A DNA stretch of 10,479 bases, from positions 1 to 10,479 of the forward strand of contig JARKQP010000826.1 of assembly GCA_029974875.1 (NCBI GenBank), in the 5' to 3' direction. Below the pieces are notes generated by a model, which worked only from the letters and a program-made list of their open reading frames with translations, had not been told where the DNA came from and did no database searches. Positions 1 to 5,522 of this stretch are shown here, in pieces (the first letter of the stretch is position 1; each line of letters opens with the position of its first letter). The position numbers and the translations under genes are program-made. This DNA is from Mobilitalea sp. Its GTDB lineage: Bacteria > Bacillota_A > Clostridia > Lachnospirales > Lachnospiraceae.

Positions 1-375
1 CAGTATCTGGGCTCCGGCCTTTTTGATGGCGTGTGCCGTAGCCAGTAATTGCTCCTTGCTTTCAACGGCGCAGGGACCTGACATAATAACTAAGGAGCCT
101 CCCCCTATGGTTACGTTGCCTACCTTAACCTTTGACGGCTCCGGATGGAACTTTTTGTTGGCCAATTTATAGGGCTCGGTTACGGATACGATTTTATCTA
201 CATCTTCAAAGATCTCCAGGTTCTGGTCCTGGAGTCTGGATTTATCCCCTACAACACCGATGATGGTTACTTCTTTACCGGCTGAAATATGTGCATCCAA
301 TCCCTTGGACTCAATTAAGCTCTTGATTTTCTCGATGGATTCTGCTTTTGCCTTGGGCTTCATTACGATAATCAT
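1..375 (-). CDS. aroF: 3-deoxy-7-phosphoheptulonate (DAHP) synthase, type I beta, N-terminal 125 residues; runs off the left edge
   Basis: Cytoplasmic enzyme of the first shikimate-pathway step: condenses phosphoenolpyruvate with erythrose 4-phosphate. Reading the minus strand from ATG at 375 gives 125 open codons to the window edge. It starts MIIVMKPKAKAESIEKIK, a small ferredoxin-like/ACT-like regulatory domain (about residues 1-70) found on AroF-type enzymes of Bacillus and Thermotoga. A linker follows (PYKLANKKFHPEPSKVKVG) and then the start of the barrel, with IGGGSLVIMSGPCAVES at about 90-106; the GPCAVES segment is the hallmark that begins the catalytic domain. The start is supported by AAAGGA about 11 bases upstream (complement of 386-391) and by a consensus promoter. 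Full family length is about 335-340 residues, so nearly two thirds lies outside. Family assignment is firm; allosteric behaviour cannot be read from this part. Confidence 0.93.
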   Translation of the reverse strand, partial: MIIVMKPKAKAESIEKIKSLIESKGLDAHISAGKEVTIIGVVGDKSRLQDQNLEIFEDVDKIVSVTEPYKLANKKFHPEPSKVKVGNVTIGGGSLVIMSGPCAVESKEQLLATAHAIKKAGAQIL

Positions 376-446
376 GTTTGGTTTATCCTTTCTTAGTAAA
401 ATTCTTAACGGAGTGATCCTTCAGAACAGTCCCGCCTTGTTTTGCA

Positions 447-475
447 ATTATACACGTTAAAAATCGGGGTGTCAA
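447..475 (-). promoter_or_regulatory. consensus sigma-A promoter of aroF
   Basis: On the minus strand TTGACA (complement of 470-475) and TATAAT (complement of 447-452) are separated by exactly 17 bases, a perfect consensus promoter. Transcription would begin near 440, leaving a leader of about 65 bases before the aroF ATG. I see no attenuator hairpin or T-box motif in that short leader. Confidence 0.85.
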
Positions 476-486
476 TACTCTATTGC

Positions 487-510
487 TTTAAAGTGTAACG
501 GTTTAAAGTG
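487..510. repeat. short direct repeat between the divergent aroF and EF-G-like promoters
   Basis: TTTAAAGTG occurs at 487-495 and again at 502-510, same orientation, 15 bases apart start to start. It lies just upstream of the aroF -35 box and about 40 bases upstream of the likely -35 of the opposite gene. The position would suit a regulator site or an UP-like AT-rich element; no known factor is recognised. Confidence 0.35.
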
Positions 511-546
511 GGGAAGAAAAACTTTGTCAATTATTACATAAAAGTA

Positions 547-575
547 TTGTAAAAGTTAGGCTCGTCTAGTAAAAT
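547..575 (+). promoter_or_regulatory. likely promoter of the EF-G-like gene
   Basis: TTGTAA (547-552), a 17-base spacer and TAAAAT (570-575) resemble a sigma-A promoter (4/6 and 5/6 matches). Transcription would start near 582, giving a leader of about 90 bases to the preferred ATG at 673. Starting translation at the upstream ATG (592) would leave only about 10 leader bases. Confidence 0.45.
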
Positions 576-660
576 ATAAACAGAGGTATTTATGGGTAAT
601 TACAAAGGATTTTCGCATGCCAGGTTAATTGCCCCGACTACTTACTACTTTAGGAGTATT

Positions 661-666
661 GGAGGA
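661..666 (+). promoter_or_regulatory. ribosome binding site that decides the EF-G-like start
   Basis: GGAGGA sits 6 bases before ATG 673. The in-frame upstream ATG at 592 has only a weak AGAGG and would add 27 residues (MGNYKGFSHARLIAP...) not expected before the P-loop. ATG 673 places the P-loop at residues 16-24, as in EF-G proteins. Confidence 0.8.
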
Positions 667-672
667 AATCGT

Positions 673-2760
673 ATGAATGTTTACACTTCGGAAAAGATTC
701 GCAATGTTGTTCTGTTAGGCCACGGTGGCTGTGGCAAGACTACTTTAGTCGAAGCCATGGCGTATACAACTGGAATTACCAAGCGTCAAGGGAAAGTGGA
801 AGAAGGAAATACAATCAGTGATTACGACAAAGAAGAACAGAAGAGACTGTTCTCCATCAGTACCACAGTAGTGCCGATTATATTTGAAGACACAAAGATT
901 AACTTTTTGGACACTCCGGGATATTTTGATTTTGTCGGGGAGGTAGAGGAGGCATTGGCAGTAGCGGACGCAGCAGTTATTGTGGTATCTGCAAAAGCCG
1001 GTGTGGAAGTAGGAACTATGAAGGCCTGGGATTTTTGTGATAAATACCAGCTGCCTAGAATTTTCTTTGTAACAGATATGGATGATGATAATGCAAGTTA
1101 TCGTGAAGTAGTTGAGAGGCTGACAGACCTTTATGGCAAGAAGATAGCACCATTTCATATACCCATCAGGGAGAATGAGAAATTTGTTGGATTTGTTAAT
1201 GTCGTTAAGATGGAAGGCAGGAAATTCACTACCGGAAGTAATTATGTGGAATGTGGGATTCCTGAGTATAGTCAGGAAAATCTTTCTAAGTCCCGTGAGA
1301 TCTTACTGGATGCAGTAGCTGAGACCAGCGAGGAATTGATGGAGAAGTATTTCGCCGGTGAGGAGTTTACCCAGGAGGAAATCTCCGTGGCACTTAGAAA
1401 TAATGTTATAGATGGTACAGTAGTTCCGGTTATGATGGGCTCGGGTATCAATGCCCAGGGTACTACAATGTTATTGCAGGCAGTTGAAAAGTATTTCCCC
1501 GAGCCTGCCAAGATGGGCATCAGCGGCAAGAATATAAAAACAGGGGAAGCCTTTAGCGCTGACTATGATGAGAAGAAGCCCTTTACGGCCCGTGTATTTA
1601 AGACGATTGCGGATCCGTTTATCGGTAAATTCTCCTTGTTCAAGGTATGCTCAGGCGTAATTAAATCAGATTCCCTGATCTACAATTCGAATAAGGAAAC
1701 AGAAGAAAAGGTTAACCGTCTCTATGTGTTAAGGGGAAAGGAGCAGCTTGAAGTAGGGGAGCTCCATGCCGGTGATATCGGAGCCTTGGGCAAATTATCC
1801 GATACTTCTACGGGAGACACCCTGGCAACGAAGGCGGTACCGGTAATTTATGACCGTATCGAGGTCGCAACCCCTTATACCTACCAGAGGTTCAAGACCA
1901 AGAACAAGGGTGATGATGACAAGGTATCCCAGGCTCTTGCAAAGCTGATGGATGAGGATCTTACCCTGAAGCTGGTGAATGACAAGGAAAACAGACAGAC
2001 CCTGTTATACGGAATCGGCGACCAGCAGCTGGATGTAGTGGTAAACAAGCTCTTATCAAAATATAAGGTAGATATTGAGATCATGAAGCCCAGGGTACCT
2101 TTCCGCGAGACGCTCCGTAAAAAGGTACGTGTGCAGGGTAAATATAAGAAGCAATCCGGCGGCCATGGACAATATGGTGATGTCCATATTGAATTTGAGC
2201 CTTCCGGCGATACGGAGACAGCATTTGTATTTGAAGAGAAGGTCTTTGGCGGTGCGGTTCCGAGGAACTATTTCCCGGCAGTAGAAAAGGGTATTGCGGA
2301 ATGCGTATTAAAGGGACCTGTTGCAGGATATCCGGTAGTAGGCTTAAAGGCAACCCTGGTGGACGGTTCCTATCATCCTGTTGACTCCTCCGAAATGGCC
2401 TTCAAGATGGCTACGATCCAGGCCTTCAAGCAGGGCTTCATGGAGGCTTCCCCGGTACTGCTGGAGCCAATTGCATCCATGAGGGTTGTTGTACCGGATA
2501 AGTTCACCGGCGATATTATGGGTGACCTGAACAAACGCCGTGGACGTGTTCTTGGTATGAATCCAATGCCGGGAGCAAAGCAGGAAATCCTTGCAGACAT
2601 CCCGATATCTGAATTATATGGCTATTCCACGGATCTTCGTTCCATGACCGGCGGCAGCGGTGATTATTCCTATGAGTTTGCCCGTTATGAGCAGGCGCCG
2701 TCGGATGTACAGCAGAAGGTAATGGATGAAAACGCCAAGGAAGAACAGTCAGAAGAGTAA
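673..2760 (+). CDS. elongation factor G-like translational GTPase (EF-G2-type paralog)
   Basis: A 695-residue GTPase of full EF-G length, expected to act on the ribosome. The G domain (about 1-270) has P-loop GHGGCGKTT at 16-24 and DTPG at 80-83. Domain II (about 290-380) and III follow. Domain IV (from about 475) keeps the GKYKKQSGGHGQYGDV segment and the tip HPVDSSE (His568), and domain V ends in an acidic tail. The retained domain IV tip argues for translocase-like or ribosome-recycling activity, not a decayed gene. Oddities: the guanine-recognition motif NKxD reads TDMD at 134-137, the switch I threonine is Ser61, and the SAF/SAK-type G5 motif reads SGI at 257. The P-loop GHGGCGK and serine in switch I resemble the EF-G2 group (as in Thermus) more than canonical FusA (AHIDAGKTT), so a second, canonical EF-G gene is expected elsewhere. 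It may be labelled fusA in databases. Substrate role (translocation, recycling or regulation) cannot be settled here. Confidence 0.92.
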   Translation: MNVYTSEKIRNVVLLGHGGCGKTTLVEAMAYTTGITKRQGKVEEGNTISDYDKEEQKRLFSISTTVVPIIFEDTKINFLDTPGYFDFVGEVEEALAVADAAVIVVSAKAGVEVGTMKAWDFCDKYQLPRIFFVTDMDDDNASYREVVERLTDLYGKKIAPFHIPIRENEKFVGFVNVVKMEGRKFTTGSNYVECGIPEYSQENLSKSREILLDAVAETSEELMEKYFAGEEFTQEEISVALRNNVIDGTVVPVMMGSGINAQGTTMLLQAVEKYFPEPAKMGISGKNIKTGEAFSADYDEKKPFTARVFKTIADPFIGKFSLFKVCSGVIKSDSLIYNSNKETEEKVNRLYVLRGKEQLEVGELHAGDIGALGKLSDTSTGDTLATKAVPVIYDRIEVATPYTYQRFKTKNKGDDDKVSQALAKLMDEDLTLKLVNDKENRQTLLYGIGDQQLDVVVNKLLSKYKVDIEIMKPRVPFRETLRKKVRVQGKYKKQSGGHGQYGDVHIEFEPSGDTETAFVFEEKVFGGAVPRNYFPAVEKGIAECVLKGPVAGYPVVGLKATLVDGSYHPVDSSEMAFKMATIQAFKQGFMEASPVLLEPIASMRVVVPDKFTGDIMGDLNKRRGRVLGMNPMPGAKQEILADIPISELYGYSTDLRSMTGGSGDYSYEFARYEQAPSDVQQKVMDENAKEEQSEE

Positions 2761-2789
2761 TTGCCATTTGCAAAAGGATGGTGTATAAT
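2761..2789 (+). promoter_or_regulatory. sigma-A promoter for the structured leader and purine permease
   Basis: TTGCCA (2761-2766), a 17-base spacer and a perfect TATAAT (2784-2789). It begins at the base following the EF-G-like stop codon, so the permease transcript has its own start near 2796. There is no terminator between the EF-G-like gene and this promoter, so some read-through is possible. Confidence 0.75.
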
Positions 2790-2795
2790 AAATTG

Positions 2796-3068
2796 GTTTA
2801 AAAAAAATAGCATTGTTTATGTAATATAGTGGGAAAATGGAGGCTTACCTTAAGAATACTTGCAAAGGCGTAGGTATGGTTGTGCGGATAAGCCTCCTAC
2901 CTATGTCGGTTACCGCTGGGGGTTTCCGTAGCTAGTGTACTGATACGTTTATAATTAGGCTGACAGCACTGTTTAGTCTAAAGATGAATGTATCAGCACA
3001 CCAGTACAGGACATGCTATAGGGCTGGGATGTAGTATATAAAGGGGATCTTAATGGATTGCTCTTTTT
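2796..3068 (+). ncRNA. candidate structured RNA or cis-regulatory leader, family not recognised
   Basis: This 337-base gap (2761-3097) has no plausible gene but much pairing. Seen by hand: a 9-bp stem GGAGGCTTA (2839-2847) with TAAGCCTCC (2889-2897); a 10-bp stem of 2867-2876 with 2898-2907 (two G-U pairs), whose 5' strand lies in the loop of the first stem, so the two form a pseudoknot or two alternative states; a long hairpin of 2935-2949 with 2987-3001 (14 of 15 paired), extended outward by 2928-2930 with 3005-3007 and capped by 2955-2965 with 2970-2981; and a weak AT closing stem 2816-2823 with 3035-3042. A U-run lies at 3064-3068. The conserved core of the purine riboswitch is not present. 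It could be a riboswitch-like leader of the permease or a free RNA such as a 6S-like RNA, though it is long for 6S. Boundaries are approximate. Confidence 0.5.
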
Positions 3069-3097
3069 ATAAAAAATAATAAAAAGGAGAAGTTATT

Positions 3098-4519
3098 ATG
3101 GAAAAGTTTTTTAAGCTAAAGGAGAGTGGAACTACCGTTTCCACGGAAGTAGTGGCTGGCTTGACCACATTTTTTGCGATGGCTTACATTATCTTCGTAA
3201 ATCCTGCAATGCTGTCTCAAACTGGAATACCGTACAATGCAGTATTTTTGGCTACTATCTTTGCATCTGTGGCGGGTACCCTGGTAATGGGTCTTTTTGC
3301 AAATGTACCCTATGCCCAGGCTCCAGGTATGGGTTTAAATGCTTTCTTTACCTATACGGTAGTATTTGCCCTTGGTTTCTCATGGCAGCAGGCGTTAGCG
3401 ATGGTATTCCTATGTGGTATTATTAATATCATCATTACGGTTACCAAGCTCCGTAAATTAATTATTAAAGCAATACCAGAAAGTCTTCAGCATGCAATCG
3501 GCGGCGGTATCGGTGTTTTTATCGCATACATCGGTATTAAGAATGCGGGCTTGCTCAAATTTACCTCAGATCCCGGTAAAAATATTGTATTAGACGGTGG
3601 GACGGTTATCACAGACAGCAGCATCGTTCCCGCATTAGTTGAGTTTAATACGCCGGCGGTTATTCTTGCACTTATCGGTATCATCCTTACCTTTGTACTT
3701 TTAGTAAAGAAGGTAAAGGGCTCAATTTTCATCAGTATTATACTTATTACCATTATTGGTATCCCCATGGGTGTGACCAATGTTAGCGGTGGTGTTGCTA
3801 CCTCAGGCCTTGGAGAATCCTTTTCAGCTCTGGGCACTACAATAGGTGCAGCCTTCGGCAGTGAAGGCCTGCTATCCTTCTTCAATGAGCCCGCCAAGAT
3901 TCCTTTGATCCTTATGACTATTTTTGCCTTCAGCTTGTCGGATACCTTTGATACCATCGGTACCTTCATCGGTACCGGCAGAAGATCCGGTATCTTTGAT
4001 GCAAATGACGAGAAGGCTTTGGAAACAGGCTCCGGCTTTGCTTCCAAGATGGACAAGGCTTTATTTGCGGATTCAGTCGCAACCAGTGTTGGTGCGATTT
4101 TTGGTACCTCCAATACAACCACCTATGTGGAAAGTGCTGCCGGTATCGAAGCAGGCGGACGAACAGGCTTGACCTCCGTTATAACTGCCCTGTGCTTTAT
4201 CGTAAGTATCTTCCTGGCTCCTATCGTAGGAATTGTTCCTACCCAGGCAACAGCTCCTGCTTTGATTGCAGTTGGTGTTATGATGCTGTCCTCCTTTACT
4301 GATGTGAAATGGACTGAGCTTGAAGATGCGATTCCTGCATTCTTTGCAGCGATCTTTATGGCCTTTTGCTACAGCATTTCCTATGGTATCGCGGGCGGCT
4401 TTATCTTCTACTGCATCGTTAAGATCGTAAAGGGCAAGGTAAGGGAAATCAGCCCTGTTATCTGGGTTGCTACAGCATTGTTTATTGCTAACTTTGTAAT
4501 ACTTGCGTTTATAGCGTAA
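3098..4519 (+). CDS. NCS2/AzgA-family purine (guanine/hypoxanthine-type) permease
   Basis: A 473-residue integral membrane transporter, full length for the AzgA branch of nucleobase:cation symporters, expected to import purine bases for salvage. It opens with MEKFFKLKESGTTVSTEVVA and the first membrane segment TTFFAMAYIIFVNPAML. Family marks are GMGLNAFFTY at 77-86, the GGGIGVFIAYIGIKNAG stretch near 136, the substrate-site helix SDTFDTIGTFIGTGRR (Asp282 first aspartate) and GTSNTTTYVESAAG followed by GGRTGLTSV. About a dozen hydrophobic segments run to the C-terminus. AAGGAG 8 bases upstream supports ATG 3098. A strong terminator follows at 4631, so it is a single-gene unit, probably controlled through the structured leader. 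The purine base preferred (guanine, hypoxanthine or adenine) cannot be told from sequence alone; pbuG-like is the nearest label. Confidence 0.93.
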   Translation: MEKFFKLKESGTTVSTEVVAGLTTFFAMAYIIFVNPAMLSQTGIPYNAVFLATIFASVAGTLVMGLFANVPYAQAPGMGLNAFFTYTVVFALGFSWQQALAMVFLCGIINIIITVTKLRKLIIKAIPESLQHAIGGGIGVFIAYIGIKNAGLLKFTSDPGKNIVLDGGTVITDSSIVPALVEFNTPAVILALIGIILTFVLLVKKVKGSIFISIILITIIGIPMGVTNVSGGVATSGLGESFSALGTTIGAAFGSEGLLSFFNEPAKIPLILMTIFAFSLSDTFDTIGTFIGTGRRSGIFDANDEKALETGSGFASKMDKALFADSVATSVGAIFGTSNTTTYVESAAGIEAGGRTGLTSVITALCFIVSIFLAPIVGIVPTQATAPALIAVGVMMLSSFTDVKWTELEDAIPAFFAAIFMAFCYSISYGIAGGFIFYCIVKIVKGKVREISPVIWVATALFIANFVILAFIA

Positions 4520-4630
4520 AGTGTATTAATGAATATCGTTAATGGATGAAGTTGGTTTAAGATTGAACATATTAGTATGGCAATTGTTGTTAGAAGCATA
4601 GTATCAAATGATTTTAAAATACAGAGTTTG

Positions 4631-4668
4631 AAAAAGATGGGGTAGTTGTAATTACCTCATCTTTTTTT
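4631..4668 (+). terminator. rho-independent terminator of the purine permease
   Basis: AAGATGGGGTA (4634-4644) pairs with TACCTCATCTT (4653-4663), 11 bp with one G-U, and a run of seven T follows at 4662-4668. The A-run before the stem would also give a weaker terminator in the other direction. Confidence 0.9.
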
Positions 4669-4729
4669 GTATAGGATATCAATAATTTTGTTTTCTCTGC
4701 AAGGAAACTTAAAAAAAGATTAAAAGTCG

Positions 4730-4752
4730 GAATTAGGATGGAATCCTAGTTC
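4730..4752 (+). repeat. short hairpin upstream of the zinc-ribbon gene
   Basis: GAATTAGGAT (4730-4739) and ATCCTAGTTC (4743-4752) form a 10-bp stem with one G-U and a 3-base loop. No T-run follows, so it is not a terminator. The stretch 4669-4847 otherwise holds no gene and no convincing promoter; this hairpin and the palindrome at 4801 are the only structure I see there. Confidence 0.45.
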
Positions 4753-4800
4753 TAATTGTAGTAGAATTAAATCATTAAGGAATCGAAGTGGACTGGAACG

Positions 4801-4814
4801 GCTAATTAATTAGC
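4801..4814. promoter_or_regulatory. perfect 14-base palindrome, possible operator
   Basis: GCTAATTAATTAGC is a perfect palindrome about 30 bases before the zinc-ribbon gene's ATG. It could bind a dimeric regulator or form a weak leader hairpin; low complexity leaves chance possible. Confidence 0.35.
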
Positions 4815-4833
4815 TTTCTGGCCCGAATTTTGA

Positions 4834-4841
4834 GAGGGGTG
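4834..4841 (+). promoter_or_regulatory. ribosome binding site that decides the zinc-ribbon gene start
   Basis: AGGGGTGG lies 6 bases before ATG 4848. The frame stays open back to TTG 4830 and through GTG 4839 and 4845, but those would place the start before, inside or too close to this purine run, so ATG 4848 is preferred. Confidence 0.55.
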
Positions 4842-4847
4842 GAAGTG

Positions 4848-5291
4848 ATGTCAAAGATACCGGGAGAAAGAAAAACACTTTACTATCTAGGGATGGGAAT
4901 GATTGTTCTTGGATTTATCCTTTTCCTGTCTGTGTTTTTTTCGGCAGCAAGCATGATGAATGATCCATTTATGAGCGGCCCGCCTCCCTTTGCAAATGCC
5001 GTGTTTGGTATGATCCTGATGGTGGCTGGGGGAATTGTTCGAAATGTCGGAGCACGGGGCGCAGCCGGTTCAGGAATCATCCTCGACCCGGACAAGGCGA
5101 GAGAGGATCTGAAGCCCTATAACGAGGCCATGGGCGGAATGATTAATGATGTGATCAGTAATGTTGATGCAATTGATGATATAGTAAGAAAGCCAAGTGA
5201 AAAGGAAGTAGTAAAGATCAGGTGCAGGAGCTGCCAGAGCCTGAATGATGAGGATGCGAAATTCTGTAAGAGCTGTGGGCAGCAGCTTTGA
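4848..5291 (+). CDS. small membrane protein with C-terminal zinc ribbon, function unknown
   Basis: A 147-residue protein I do not recognise beyond its parts. A basic start (MSKIPGERKT) leads to two hydrophobic segments at about 12-34 and 50-68, joined by a Pro/Met-rich turn (NDPFMSGPPPF). A soluble tail follows: a charged, probably helical stretch (about 79-120) and then CRSCQSLNDEDAKFCKSCG, with four cysteines at 126, 129, 140 and 143 (C-x2-C-x10-C-x2-C), a zinc-ribbon layout. With both helices near the N-terminus, the ribbon is most simply on the cytoplasmic side. Such C-terminal ribbons are common in small Firmicute membrane proteins and give no specific function. It stands alone between the permease terminator and the terminator at 5383; no partner gene is implied by context. 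Confidence 0.8.
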   Translation: MSKIPGERKTLYYLGMGMIVLGFILFLSVFFSAASMMNDPFMSGPPPFANAVFGMILMVAGGIVRNVGARGAAGSGIILDPDKAREDLKPYNEAMGGMINDVISNVDAIDDIVRKPSEKEVVKIRCRSCQSLNDEDAKFCKSCGQQL

Positions 5292-5318
5292 TTATTTATT
5301 ATCGGAGAGATGGGGATT

Positions 5319-5423
5319 ATGTACTTCCTTATGCTGCTAAAGGTGGTACATAAGTGGTTTAGGTTAAAGAAGTTTAAAAGGCAAAGGGGTTATATCTATA
5401 GTAATTATAGTATACCCCTTTAA
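5319..5423 (+). CDS. possible 34-residue basic hydrophobic peptide
   Basis: ATG 5319 opens 34 codons: MYFLMLLKVVHKWF, then a very basic stretch RLKKFKRQRGYIYSNYSIPL and stop TAA. GGAGA at 5304-5308 is 10 bases upstream. The hydrophobic start and Lys/Arg-rich end resemble small membrane peptides. The last third of the ORF is also the 5' arm, loop and 3' arm of the terminator at 5383-5429, so coding and terminator overlap, which is unusual and could equally mean the ORF is a chance reading. An 8-bp inverted repeat (TTATGTAC at 5317-5324, GTACATAA at 5346-5353) covers its start codon. No homologue is recognised. Confidence 0.25.
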   Translation: MYFLMLLKVVHKWFRLKKFKRQRGYIYSNYSIPL

Positions 5424-5429
5424 TTTTTA
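5383..5429 (+). terminator. strong rho-independent terminator before the LacI-family gene
   Basis: AAAGGGGT (5383-5390) pairs with ACCCCTTT (5414-5421) and the helix continues through AT-rich pairs with two single-base bulges to a GTAAT loop, about 16 bp in all. TTTTT follows at 5424-5428. Confidence 0.88.
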
Positions 5430-5451
5430 TACAAAAGGGCATGTAGATGGC

Positions 5452-5480
5452 TTGACGGAAAAGTTGAAAACGTTTAAAAT
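5452..5480 (+). promoter_or_regulatory. promoter of the LacI-family regulator
   Basis: TTGACG (5452-5457), 17-base spacer, TAAAAT (5475-5480). Transcription would begin near 5487, about 36 bases before the ATG. Confidence 0.75.
5464..5479. promoter_or_regulatory. candidate LacI-family operator inside the regulator's own promoter
   Basis: TTGAAAACGTTTAAAA contains AAACGTTT (5468-5475), a perfect palindrome with the central CG typical of LacI/GalR operators. It lies in the spacer between -35 and -10, where a bound repressor would block RNA polymerase. Autorepression is inferred from this position. Confidence 0.6.
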
Positions 5481-5522
5481 GTGTCTGAGGAGTTTATGAC
5501 AAAATAGGAGGAAATTGCTGGA

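Noticed and set aside
260..460. 66-residue plus-strand frame opposite aroF
   Set aside because: Antisense to the clear aroF reading frame and promoter, no ribosome binding site and no recognisable domain.
592..672. Upstream in-frame ATG of the EF-G-like gene
   Set aside because: Adds 27 residues without family support; ATG 673 has the far better ribosome binding site and fits the EF-G N-terminus.
745..1158. 137-residue minus-strand frame inside the EF-G-like gene
   Set aside because: Wholly antisense to a well-supported gene, with low-complexity Ile/Cys/Tyr-rich translation typical of a shadow frame.
2796..3097. Purine, THF, ZTP or ykkC-type riboswitch, or T-box, in the permease leader
   Set aside because: The conserved core sequences of these families as I know them are not present. 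The GGGGTTTCCG stretch near 2919 only superficially recalls ykkC, and no tRNA-acceptor bulge is seen.
3487..4122. 211-residue minus-strand frame inside the purine permease
   Set aside because: Antisense to conserved transporter motifs; its Ser/Pro/Val-rich translation shows no domain and no start signal.
4830..4847. TTG start six codons upstream of the zinc-ribbon gene
   Set aside because: It precedes the purine-rich ribosome binding site and encodes no conserved extension.
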